The translations under genes were made by a program, and so were the position numbers. The notes beneath the pieces were generated by a model that was given only the letters and a program-made list of their open reading frames with translations, had not been told where the DNA came from and did not search any database. Positions 1-7,892 of a stretch of DNA of 64,000 nucleotides are shown here, piece by piece. The number at the start of each line of letters is the position of its first letter. Position 1 is the stretch's first letter. Where the stretch lies: contig NZ_FXAT01000006.1 in the NCBI RefSeq assembly GCF_900177725.1, positions 310,001 to 374,000 of the forward strand, written 5' to 3'. This DNA comes from Paraburkholderia susongensis (GTDB lineage Bacteria; Pseudomonadota; Gammaproteobacteria; Burkholderiales; Burkholderiaceae).

Positions 1-511
1 TGCTCACTCAGCCGATACATTACATTGCAATAAACCGTGCTGATTGCCACGGGATTAAGCGTTTGACTGGTTCGACCGGCGAACGCATATGAATGACGAA
101 TGCCATTTCATTGCTGGATCGATCTCGTGAGGATACCCGGCCGATCAATGAATATGTAAGCGACGCGCGGCGTCGCCCCGCTTCCCTACACGCTGTTTTT
201 GACCGGCTCATGACCGCCGGCGTTATGTTCCATCGCATTGATCTGCATTGCCAGGCACAATCGTTGCATCCCAGCAAGTGAACAATTATCACAACAGGTC
301 TATTGAGCGCGATGCCGGAGAGTCAAAGTGAATACGCTTGACTTTTAAGCACCACCCACTTCCAATACGAATGGTGCAGTGCGGCGTTTCACATTCGAAA
401 CACACGGCATGTCGTTGAGAAGTTCAAAACGTATTGAGCCAGCAGTTCATTCGTCCGCCGGGCCTTCGGCGTCAGCTCGTGAAATAGAGCACTCCTGAAC
501 AGGAACTTGTC
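1..511. other. Non-coding stretch upstream of the patatin gene
   Basis: No convincing gene is seen. The short open frames between 20 and 292 lie on both strands over the same bases, resemble no family I know and lack good ribosome sites. An imperfect dyad, GTTTC-N6-GAAAC at 386-401, has the outer bases of a chromosomal parS (GTTTCACGTGAAAC) but not its centre, so it is not called. The patatin promoter must lie here, but no clear -35/-10 pair stands out. Confidence 0.5.
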
Positions 512-1555
512 TTGGCCACAACGAAAGATCGATCAGTCCGTCGCGCACCCGCCAGTATCGACCTCGCATTGCAAGGCGGCGGCTCGCATGGTGCTTTTAC
601 ATGGGGCGTCCTCGACCGTTTGCTGGAAGAGTCCTGGTTGCAGATTGAAGGTATCTCGGGCACGTCGGCCGGCGCAATGAATGCGGCCGTGCTCGTGAGC
701 GGCTATCAGATTGATGGACCAGCCGGCGCGCGAGCCGCGCTCGAAGCGTTCTGGCGGCGCGTGTCCGATGCCGCGGTCTTCAGTCCGTTTCGCCGCAGCC
801 CGTTCGATGTGATGATGGGCCGCTGGACGCTCGACTATTCGCCGCTCTTCATCGCCATGGATCTCGCGGCACGCATGTTCTCACCGTACGACATGAATCC
901 GCGCGGCGTCCATCCGCTGCAAAAGATCCTGCAGGAATCGATCGACTTCGCTCACCTGCGCGATGCGCCGATCAAGCTCTTCATCACCGCGACGCGCGTG
1001 CGCACTGGTCAGGCGCGCGTGTTCCGCAACGCCGACCTGTCGCCGGACGTGCTGCTCGCCTCCGGCTGTCTGCCGACGCTATTCCAGGCGGTGCAGATCG
1101 ACGGCGAAGATTACTGGGACGGCGGCTATGCGGGTAATCCGACGATCACGCCGCTGGTTCGCGAATGCACGTCGAGCGACACGCTGCTGATTCAGGTGAA
1201 TCCCGTCGAGCGGGATGAAACGCCCCGCTCCGCGCGCGACATCATCAGCCGCCTCAACGAAATCGCCTTCAATGCGCCGCTGATGAAGGAGTTGCGCATG
1301 ATCGCGCTGCTGCGCCGCGCGGCGGACGCCGGCAGCGACGAAGGGCGTCATTGGGCGGAGATGCGCATTCACCGGATCGCGAGCGACGTGATGACAGACC
1401 TCGGCTACTCGTCGAAGCTCAACGCCGAGTGGGAGTTCCTGACGATGCTGCGCGACGAAGGGCGGCGTGCCGCGGAAGCATTCCTCAACGAGCACGGCGA
1501 CTCGATCGGCGTGCGCTCCTCACTTGATCTCGACGCGTTGCTCGACGGAGTCTGA
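512..1555 (+). CDS. Patatin-like phospholipase
   Basis: A 347-residue patatin-fold serine acyl hydrolase. The glycine-rich oxyanion segment GGGSHGAFTWG is at residues 22-32, the nucleophile elbow G-T-S-A-G at 50-54 (Ser52), and the dyad aspartate in DGGYAGNP (Asp203). No signal peptide is visible, so it is probably cytosolic or loosely membrane-bound. The start is TTG at 512, chosen because an AGGAAC ribosome site lies just upstream and the conserved domain begins about 15 residues later. The stop is 2 bases before the next gene, a GntP permease, so the two are co-transcribed. In Burkholderiales, patatin-like proteins are often found near hydroxybutyrate metabolism, but no dehydrogenase is present here, so the substrate is open. 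Confidence 0.88.
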   Translation: MATTKDRSVRRAPASIDLALQGGGSHGAFTWGVLDRLLEESWLQIEGISGTSAGAMNAAVLVSGYQIDGPAGARAALEAFWRRVSDAAVFSPFRRSPFDVMMGRWTLDYSPLFIAMDLAARMFSPYDMNPRGVHPLQKILQESIDFAHLRDAPIKLFITATRVRTGQARVFRNADLSPDVLLASGCLPTLFQAVQIDGEDYWDGGYAGNPTITPLVRECTSSDTLLIQVNPVERDETPRSARDIISRLNEIAFNAPLMKELRMIALLRRAADAGSDEGRHWAEMRIHRIASDVMTDLGYSSKLNAEWEFLTMLRDEGRRAAEAFLNEHGDSIGVRSSLDLDALLDGV

Positions 1556-1557
1556 CC

Positions 1558-3051
1558 ATGGACGTCACTATCCTGTCACCGCTCGCAGTCGGTCTCGGGC
1601 TGTTTGGCATGCTTGCCAGTCTCTCGCTACTGATCGGTTTCGCGTATCGCGGCTGGACCGTCCTGCTGCTCGCGCCATTTGCCGCGATGCTGGCCGCCGC
1701 CATTTCCGGCGAGCCGATTCTGGCCCACTGGACCCAAACCTTCATGAACAGCGCCGCGCGCTTTCTCGCGCAGTTCTTTCCGCTGTTCCTGCTCGGCGCC
1801 ATGTTTGGCAAGCTCATGGAAGACAGCGGCTCGGTGAAAGCCATTGCCAGCTACATGACGGAAAAGCTCGGCGCGCATCGGGCAATTCTCGCCGTGGTCA
1901 TCGGTGGCGCGCTCGTCACTTATGGCGGCGTAAGTCTGTTCGTCGCGTTTTTCGTGATCGCGCCGATGGCGACCGCCCTCTTCCAGGCCGCCAATATTCC
2001 GCGGCGCCTGATGCCGGCCGCGATCGCGCTCGGCACGTCGACCTTCACGATGTCCGCGCTGCCCGGCACACCCGCGATACAGAACGCGATCCCGATGCCC
2101 TTCTTCGGTACGACGCCTTTCGCCGCTCCGGGGCTCGGCGTCATCGCGAGCATCGTGATGGTGGCGTTCGGGCTCTGGTGGCTGTCCCTGCAACAGTCGC
2201 GCGCCAAGGCGGCAAACGAAGGTTTCGACGGCGTCAACGCGGCTGCGCAAGCAGCGAAGCCCGCCGACACGACGCTCGTGCGCGAACGCGCGACCGTGTC
2301 GCAGAGCTTCGATCCCGTGGAAATCGAGCACGGGCACATCAGCAACGATCTACCTTCGTTCGGCGTAGCGATGACGCCGCTCGTGCTCGTCGTGCTCGTG
2401 AACTTCGTCATGAGCGTGATCGTGCTGCCGCGCATCGACGCTGACTATCTCGCGGAGGCCCGCTGGGGCGAGACCTCGCTCTCGGCCGTGGGTGGCGTGT
2501 GGGGCGTGTGCGTGGCGCTGGCGGTTGCGATCGTCGCGCTGGTTCTGCTCAATCGCCGTCGCTTGCCGGCCTTGCGCGAGACGATCGACGCGGGTGCGAA
2601 TGCATCGGTGCTGCCGGTGCTGAGCGTCGGCAGCCTGGTCGGCTACGGCGCGGTGATCGCCGCACTGCCCGCCTTCGAACTGGTACGCGAATGGGTGCTC
2701 GGCATCGGTGGCGGCCCGCTCGTCTCGCTTGCGGTCGCAACGAATCTGCTGGCGGCGCTGACGGGCTCGGCATCGGGCGGCTTGACCATTGCACTCGATG
2801 CGCTCGGCAGCACCTATCTGCAACTGGCATCACAGTACGGCATCGATCCGGCGTTGCTGCATCGGGTGGCCGTGATTTCGTCGGGCACGCTCGATAGCCT
2901 GCCGCACAACGGCGCAGTGGTGACGCTGCTCGCGGTGTGCGGTTCGACGCATCGCGAAAGCTATCGCGACATTGTGATCGTCGGGATTCTGGGTGCGCTG
3001 CTGGCGCTGGTGGTGGTGATCGTGCTGGGATCGCTTGTCGGGTCGTTCTAG
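1558..3051 (+). CDS. GntP-family proton:organic acid symporter
   Basis: A 497-residue inner-membrane protein with about 12-13 hydrophobic helices, as in the GntP (gluconate/hydroxy-acid:H+ symporter) family. Typical features are the paired loops MSALPGTPAIQNAIP near residue 165 and LDSLPHNGAVVTLL near 445, and the segment LTGSASGGLTIALD. The central hydrophilic loop (about 210-265) is longer than in E. coli GntP. It starts 2 bases after the patatin gene. Members transport gluconate, fructuronate, or D-3-hydroxybutyrate and related acids; a hydroxy-acid would fit a lipase or depolymerase neighbour, but the sequence does not fix the substrate. Confidence 0.88.
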   Translation: MDVTILSPLAVGLGLFGMLASLSLLIGFAYRGWTVLLLAPFAAMLAAAISGEPILAHWTQTFMNSAARFLAQFFPLFLLGAMFGKLMEDSGSVKAIASYMTEKLGAHRAILAVVIGGALVTYGGVSLFVAFFVIAPMATALFQAANIPRRLMPAAIALGTSTFTMSALPGTPAIQNAIPMPFFGTTPFAAPGLGVIASIVMVAFGLWWLSLQQSRAKAANEGFDGVNAAAQAAKPADTTLVRERATVSQSFDPVEIEHGHISNDLPSFGVAMTPLVLVVLVNFVMSVIVLPRIDADYLAEARWGETSLSAVGGVWGVCVALAVAIVALVLLNRRRLPALRETIDAGANASVLPVLSVGSLVGYGAVIAALPAFELVREWVLGIGGGPLVSLAVATNLLAALTGSASGGLTIALDALGSTYLQLASQYGIDPALLHRVAVISSGTLDSLPHNGAVVTLLAVCGSTHRESYRDIVIVGILGALLALVVVIVLGSLVGSF

Positions 3052-3178
3052 GTTGGAGCGGTGCGGCGCTTGCGCGTGTTGCACGTGTGTTGCGCGTATT
3101 TGTTGCGCGCGTTCGTCGCATGCGTTTATTGCGCGCATTGTTGGCGCCGCATCGCTTCAGCTGAATTCCGCACCGATA

Positions 3179-4591
3179 TCAAGCCGCAGCACGGCCCGAA
3201 TTCATCCTGCCGAAAACGAATTGTCCGAGATACCAGACCAGCTCGGTGTTCGCGAAGATCGCGTCCTCCGTCACCGTCGACGGTTCCAGCCTCATACGAC
3301 GCAGCATCAGCTTGCCTTCGCGCGACATCGTCCATGCATGCATCAATTCCTTGCGCGTCTTCGCGTCGGCCGCGCTGAAGTAGTCGCGGCCCTTGCGTGA
3401 ATCCTCGTTCATGCGCGCGCGCACTTCTTCTTCGCGCGTGGCGATGCTGCGCGCCACCGATTTTCTTGCCTCGGTCTTGGCTTCCTCTTCCTGCGTCTCG
3501 TCGGCAAGCAGTTTCGCCTGCACGTCGACCATCGTCCGTTCGGCGTCGGACATCTTCCAGTTGTCGCGCAATGCGCGCATCAGATAGCCCGCTGGGCTCT
3601 TCTTGACCTGACCACGCTTGATCCTGAAGCGCGTGTATTCGACGGCCTGCTGGATGCGCTCGTCGGTCCATACGTCGCGACTCTCCGAAATCTCGCTGAA
3701 CTGCTTGGTCGACAGTCCGAATTCGTCGGTAAGAATCTTATACAGATGGCTCGCGTCCGCGAGGCTTGCGAGCACGGCATCGGCCGTGTCCTTGCGTTTG
3801 AGCAGGAAGCGGATGCGGTCAATTTTCTTCGAGGTCGTCGACGCGGTCCGCGTCTCGTACGACAGTTCGATGTCCGACACATCGTTGATCTCGCGGACCG
3901 CCGGTTCGAGCCAGTCGCGCTTGAAATACTTGAAGATGGCCGCGTTCGCGCCCATTTTGCCGGGCCAGTTGCGCATTTCCTCGAGCTGTATCCAGTCCGT
4001 GCGCCCCGCTGGCACATGCGGCAGGACCTTGTCGTAGATCGCGCGCGCGAGACTGCGTGTGAACGCAGTTGAAATGCGCAGGCTGAGCCAATGCGATTTC
4101 TGCGGATCGCGAATGTGGGGGACGAGCCGCGGATGGACGTCGAAGCGCATCCGCCCGCGATGAAAGCCCACCATACCGATGAGCTGAACCTGCACCCATA
4201 GATCGTCTTCGTTCGGGTCGCGATCCATCGGTGTATTCGTCACGCGGACTTTCGCGTTCTGCGCTTCGTCGGCAATGGTGCGCAAGTGCTTGAGATTGCG
4301 GCTGTCGTAACGCATCAGCCACTTGAAGTAGTTCAGCTCGATGTCGTACTGATCGCGCTGCTCGGGCTCCTGCGCGACGATGAAATACGCGGCGTCGAGA
4401 AAGCGCCGCGCCGGCAGCCCCATGTTGACGATTTCGGTGAAGAAGTCGTTGCGCTGATAGCCGATCTCGCGATTGGCTTCGTTGATGCGCAACCCCTGGT
4501 CGAACATGTCCTCGAACAGTGCAAGTGCCATCTGGCGTGACGTTGCCTTCGACTTGCCCTCTTCCGGATTGTCCGCCGCCATGTTCTTCAT
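3179..4591 (-). CDS. repA: Replication initiator protein (RepA-like)
   Basis: A 470-residue basic protein of the initiator replication family typical of Burkholderiaceae secondary chromosomes and megaplasmids. It has the conserved core 'GYQRNDFFTEIVNMGLPAR', a central winged-helix-like region (residues about 165-270), and a charged C-terminus. It should bind the iterons directly upstream and recruit the replisome. The open frame runs back to 4777, but the extra 62 residues would be coded by iteron DNA and look non-natural (rich in Val/Arg/Leu). The start is therefore placed at ATG 4591; ATG 4582 (MAADNPEEG) is equally possible. It is divergent from parAB across the origin. Confidence 0.85.
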   Translation of the reverse strand: MKNMAADNPEEGKSKATSRQMALALFEDMFDQGLRINEANREIGYQRNDFFTEIVNMGLPARRFLDAAYFIVAQEPEQRDQYDIELNYFKWLMRYDSRNLKHLRTIADEAQNAKVRVTNTPMDRDPNEDDLWVQVQLIGMVGFHRGRMRFDVHPRLVPHIRDPQKSHWLSLRISTAFTRSLARAIYDKVLPHVPAGRTDWIQLEEMRNWPGKMGANAAIFKYFKRDWLEPAVREINDVSDIELSYETRTASTTSKKIDRIRFLLKRKDTADAVLASLADASHLYKILTDEFGLSTKQFSEISESRDVWTDERIQQAVEYTRFRIKRGQVKKSPAGYLMRALRDNWKMSDAERTMVDVQAKLLADETQEEEAKTEARKSVARSIATREEEVRARMNEDSRKGRDYFSAADAKTRKELMHAWTMSREGKLMLRRMRLEPSTVTEDAIFANTELVWYLGQFVFGRMNSGRAAA

Positions 4592-4638
4592 CCACTTTTT
4601 TCGCTCGTGGGACTGTAGCACGCGGTGGTGAGCTGTCA

Positions 4639-4950
4639 ACACACAGAACCTCACCATCAAAGCGCGGCCCCGGAGCCTCTGGAAGTTCGCACGCCAACCG
4701 CGCACACAGGACCTCACCAAAGACACAACCAACCTCACCGTTAACCAGGCCAGCTGTAGAACATGGCCTTGTGCCACAGTGCTTTCGGCGGGCCCTGGTC
4801 ACTTCGCACAACCTACCTCACCTCTGAGAGGGCGAGTCGCGGTCATGCACATCAAACCTTACCTTGGTGGGGAATTAGCCTCACCTTCCTGCACAACGAG
4901 CCGCACCTTCGTGCACACCTAACCTCACCTTTGGCACAACTCATCTCACC
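4639..4950 (+). repeat. Forward iteron array (Rep binding sites)
   Basis: Direct repeats of the 17-mer GCACAAnnnACCTCACC. Copies begin at 4639, 4702, 4723, 4806, 4847 (degenerate), 4869 (degenerate 5' half), 4891, 4913 and 4934. The steps (63, 21, 83, 41, 22, 22, 22, 21) are close to multiples of 21, i.e. two helical turns, so bound initiators would line up on one face of the DNA. The copies nearest rep overlap its likely promoter, suggesting autorepression. Confidence 0.85.
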
Positions 4951-5080
4951 TTTCCGGACTTAAGTCACTGAATTAACTGAATATCGAGGTTTGCTGTATG
5001 TTTGTTGGCTTGTTCTCGTTTTAAAAAAACTAACCAACTGGCTTGCACAAGACTCGATTGGAAATGACGCGATGCAGCAT

Positions 5081-5305
5081 GGTGAGGTTGATTGTGCAAA
5101 TCGGCGGAACACGGACAGTGGTGAGGTTGGTTGTGTTTCGACGTGATATTTGCATGGGCTCGCCTGGCTAGCGAATCCGCTTTTCTGTTCGAACGAGAGA
5201 GTTATAGGTGAGGTTCATTGTGCGTTGCTGTTTTTGGAGCATTCCCGTGCACTCATACCGTCTGTAGAAGCGACCAGGTTGAGATAAAGGTGAGGTTCGT
5301 TGTGC
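5081..5305 (-). repeat. Reverse-oriented iterons
   Basis: Four copies of the same 17-mer on the opposite strand (GGTGAGGTTnnTTGTGC) begin at 5081, 5120, 5207 and 5289. The last two match the consensus fully; the second ends in TTGTGT. They face the forward array across an AT-rich gap. Confidence 0.85.
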
Positions 5306-5344
5306 GAGGACAAGAAAAACTAGGACAGCAAGAAATGAGAAAAT

Positions 5345-5432
5345 GCACAAATGACCTCACCGAATGCCTGTTTTTTAAGCAAATAGAGAGTTCGTTAAGC
5401 GATCTATGTGCGGAGGGTGAGGTCATTTGTGC
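5345..5432. repeat. Inverted pair of iterons near parA
   Basis: One forward copy (GCACAAATGACCTCACC, 5345-5361) and one reverse copy (GGTGAGGTCATTTGTGC, 5416-5432) are exact reverse complements over all 17 bases, separated by 54 bp. Such paired sites may serve initiator handcuffing or parA control; that role is inferred. Confidence 0.8.
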
Positions 5433-5571
5433 CCAGTCAGATCAACGCTGACTGCGTTCCTTCGCTGGAAGGGCCGGTTCGTTGCGCAAAGCGGGCCAAA
5501 AAAATACGGAAATGTGCAAAAAATCCACATAAAAACAGTAATTTAAAAAGCTATTTTCAAGTATTTCCTGT

Positions 5572-5611
5572 ATTCTGAGGTTTCTGGAATTTTACGGAAA
5601 AACCTCAGAAT
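5572..5611. promoter_or_regulatory. Inverted repeat over the parA start codon (likely ParA operator)
   Basis: Perfect 12-bp arms ATTCTGAGGTTT (5572-5583) and AAACCTCAGAAT (5600-5611) flank a 16-bp spacer, and the right arm runs into the parA ATG at 5610. Large type Ia ParA proteins carry an N-terminal helix-turn-helix and repress their own promoter, so this is a likely autoregulatory operator. As mRNA it could also fold and mask the start. Confidence 0.6.
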
Positions 5612-6821
5612 GGTCAGAACGAGCCAACTTCCTGCCGTAGACCGAACCGTTCACTTTGAGCAGATCAGCCAGTTTGCGGAAAGGGTCACGATTTTCACCG
5701 ACGAGCTGCGTGACACGATTCTGGCGCCGCGTCCTCGAAAAACGGCTCCTGTTTTCAAAACGGGAGAGATTGCCGAAATGTGCAATATCTCTCACTCCCA
5801 GGTTCAGTACCTCGCGACCAAAGGTGATAGTGAACTGCCTTCGGGTACGGCAGCCGGCACCGGCCGCACCCGTACCTTCACGTTGGAGGAGGCGCGTATT
5901 TGGGTGCAGAAAATTTCTGACATCTATCAGACTCCGCTCGTGACCCGTCTGAAAGAGCCTGACGGAAAAATCATCATCACCGCCCAACTCAAAGGCGGCT
6001 CCGCAAAGACGACAACCACGATGTGCCTCGCCCAAGGTCTCTCGTTGCGCGGGCGCAAAGTGCTGGTCGTCGACCTCGATCCGCAGGCGTCGCTTTCGGA
6101 GCTATGCGGCCTGTACGCGGAAAAGGATGTGACGACGGAAGATACGGTGTTGCCGTACGTTTATGACCAGGAGATCGAAGGCGGGCTGGAAGGCCGGGTG
6201 CAGTCGACATACTGGGACGGCATCGATGTGATTCCCGCGCACACGGAATTGATTGGTGCCGAATTTCATCTACCCGCAATGCAAAAGGTGAGGCCGGGTT
6301 TCCGCTTCTGGACCGTGCTTCGGCAGGGCCTCGAGCCACTGAGGAAGAAATACGACTACATCCTGATGGACACTTCGCCGTCGTTGTCGTACCTCAATCT
6401 GAATGCGCTAATGGCTGCGGATGCAATGGTGATGCCGATGGTGCCGGAGAACCTGGACTTCATCAGCTCACTGTCGTTCTGGCGACTGTTTTCGGACGTC
6501 TCCAAGAGCTTTATCAAGTACGAGAAGGACAAGAAATACGACTTCGTCTCGCTGGTACTTTCGAGAGTCGACTACGGGCGAAATTCGTCTGCGCCCATTG
6601 TGCGTGCATGGGCGCAGAGCGCTTACGAAAACTGGCTGCATTCGATCGAGGTGCCAGCCAGTTCGGTCATGAGTACCGGGGCGTTGGCATTTTCGACGGT
6701 CTTTGATATCAGCAGCACCCACAGCGCGGCAAAGTCGCTGCAGCGCGTACGGCAACCCTTGGTCGACTATTGCCGATGGGTGGACGAAATCTATTCGGAA
6801 AAATGGAGGAACGCGCAATGA
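5610..6821 (+). CDS. parA: ParA partition ATPase, type Ia
   Basis: A 403-residue partition ATPase. The N-terminal ~115 residues hold a helix-turn-helix (TGEIAEMCNISHSQVQYLA, 51-69), as in P1/P7-type ParA proteins that double as repressors. The deviant Walker A is KGGSAKTT (128-135), with Ala at a position that is Gly in most ParA proteins; P1 ParA has Tyr there, and the two lysines and the threonine are kept. VLVVDLDPQAS (151-161) and DYILMDTSPSLS supply the remaining nucleotide-site motifs. It moves ParB-parS complexes over the nucleoid. Its stop overlaps the parB start (ATGA), so the pair is translationally coupled. Confidence 0.95.
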   Translation: MVRTSQLPAVDRTVHFEQISQFAERVTIFTDELRDTILAPRPRKTAPVFKTGEIAEMCNISHSQVQYLATKGDSELPSGTAAGTGRTRTFTLEEARIWVQKISDIYQTPLVTRLKEPDGKIIITAQLKGGSAKTTTTMCLAQGLSLRGRKVLVVDLDPQASLSELCGLYAEKDVTTEDTVLPYVYDQEIEGGLEGRVQSTYWDGIDVIPAHTELIGAEFHLPAMQKVRPGFRFWTVLRQGLEPLRKKYDYILMDTSPSLSYLNLNALMAADAMVMPMVPENLDFISSLSFWRLFSDVSKSFIKYEKDKKYDFVSLVLSRVDYGRNSSAPIVRAWAQSAYENWLHSIEVPASSVMSTGALAFSTVFDISSTHSAAKSLQRVRQPLVDYCRWVDEIYSEKWRNAQ

Positions 6822-7792
6822 GCAATATGCGAGAACAATTGCTGGCCAAGACGTCTGGCATTCGCAAAACATCGTCCATCAATGAGGACGAAGTGAAGCG
6901 CAGCAATCGCACGCAGACGGCGCCCGGTCTTGCGGGTGCGCTGGCCGTTGCACAGCTTCGGGTGCAGGAGTTGGAGGCGACCGGCGTGGCTTCGCAGTTG
7001 CCGATAGCAGGGATTCTGCCAAACCCCTGGCAACCTCGCCGGGTATTCAACGAGACCAAGCTGGCGGAACTTGCCGAATCGATCCGCGAAGTGGGGCTCA
7101 TGCAGCCCATCGTGGTTCGTCGTGTCGCGGACGATTATCAGATTGTGGCTGGGGAGCGTCGCTGGCGAGCTCACAAGATGCTGGGCGTCGATACGATCAA
7201 GGCAGTCGTTGCGGACTGCTCCGATTCGGATATGGCCGTGTTGGCGATGGTCGAAAACATCAGCCGCGACGATTTGACCGATTACGAGATTGGCGTGGCG
7301 ATTCGCCGATCGGAGACGGAATTTCCGAGTCGAAAGCGATTGGCGGAGGCGATGGGCTTGTCCCGCGCGGGCCTTTACCAGTTTCTCGCGTTCGATAATC
7401 TTCCGGACTTTATCAAGACGGATCTGGATATCCAACCTCGACTGCTGGGTGGAACTGCGGCGCAGGCGATAGCAGCGGCTATCAAGAAACATGGCGAGGA
7501 CGGCATTAAGGCCGCTCGCGAAATCTGGCCGCTTCTCGTGAAAGGCGAAATGGATCAGGGCAAGGTTGCTTCGGCGATCGCTGCACTGGCTACCCAGCGG
7601 ACGACATCTGCTGGGACTAGTGGACGCAGCATCGAGAAATTTTTCGCTGGGCGAGAACACGCGGGAAGTATCACCAAGGACATTAGTAACTTCACCATCA
7701 AGATCAAGACAGGGGTGATCACCGAGGCGCAGGAGATTCAGATACGGCAGCTTATCGGGCAGATGTTTCAGGCACAGCCGAAGGCGAACTGA
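6818..7792 (+). CDS. parB: ParB centromere-binding protein
   Basis: A 324-residue ParB. The N-terminal ParB/sulfiredoxin domain has NPWQPRRVF (69-77) and the CTP-binding box AGERRWRA (111-118). A central helix-turn-helix follows (RKRLAEAMGLSRAGLYQFL), then a C-terminal region likely to dimerise. The start at 6818 is set by a GGAGGA ribosome site (6805-6810) and the 4-base overlap with parA; an in-frame extension back to 6770 would lie inside parA and is rejected. It should bind a parS palindrome nearby, spread as a CTP clamp and stimulate ParA. A strong terminator follows. Confidence 0.95.
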   Translation: MSNMREQLLAKTSGIRKTSSINEDEVKRSNRTQTAPGLAGALAVAQLRVQELEATGVASQLPIAGILPNPWQPRRVFNETKLAELAESIREVGLMQPIVVRRVADDYQIVAGERRWRAHKMLGVDTIKAVVADCSDSDMAVLAMVENISRDDLTDYEIGVAIRRSETEFPSRKRLAEAMGLSRAGLYQFLAFDNLPDFIKTDLDIQPRLLGGTAAQAIAAAIKKHGEDGIKAAREIWPLLVKGEMDQGKVASAIAALATQRTTSAGTSGRSIEKFFAGREHAGSITKDISNFTIKIKTGVITEAQEIQIRQLIGQMFQAQPKAN

Positions 7793-7816
7793 TTGAAAGT
7801 TGGTTTGTGGTAGATG

Positions 7817-7840
7817 AGCCCGCCTGGTGCGGGCTTTTTT
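7817..7840 (+). terminator. Rho-independent terminator of parAB
   Basis: A 7-bp stem AGCCCGC / GCGGGCT (7817-7823, 7829-7835) with a 5-base loop is followed directly by a run of T. It lies 24 bases after the parB stop. Confidence 0.85.
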
Positions 7841-7875
7841 GTTGGTAGTGGGGGCGTGCTCGGTCGAGATGGGAA

Positions 7876-7892
7876 TGTCTAGAGTCTAGACA
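7876..7892. promoter_or_regulatory. Candidate parS centromere palindrome
   Basis: TGTCTAGA-G-TCTAGACA is a perfect 8-bp-arm palindrome 84 bp after parB, just beyond the operon terminator and in otherwise non-coding DNA. Position, length and symmetry suit a parS site, but the sequence is unlike the chromosome 1 parS (GTTTCACGTGAAAC). Only one copy was noticed. Confidence 0.4.

Larger units (their letters stand above)
4592..5609. other. Replication origin region between rep and parA
   Basis: About 1 kb of non-coding DNA between the divergent rep and parA genes. It carries a forward array of 17-bp iterons (4639-4950), an AT-rich gap (4951-5080), a reverse set (5081-5305), an inverted pair (5345-5432), and an AT-rich stretch (5497-5600) suited to strand opening. 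One weak DnaA-like box (AAATCCACA, 5521-5529, two mismatches from TTATCCACA) lies in the AT-rich part. Iterons beside an initiator gene and an AT-rich block are the standard make-up of an iteron origin; the exact opening site is inferred. Confidence 0.8.

Noticed and set aside
386..401. GTTTC-N6-GAAAC as a chromosomal parS
   Set aside because: Only the outer bases match GTTTCACGTGAAAC; the spacing is two bases too long and the centre is not symmetric.
4592..4777. N-terminal extension of Rep to 4777
   Set aside because: It would code through the iterons and adds 62 residues unlike the family; an internal ATG fits better.
5218..5451. Short open frame within the origin region (+)
   Set aside because: It reads through iterons, lacks a ribosome site and shows no protein-like composition.
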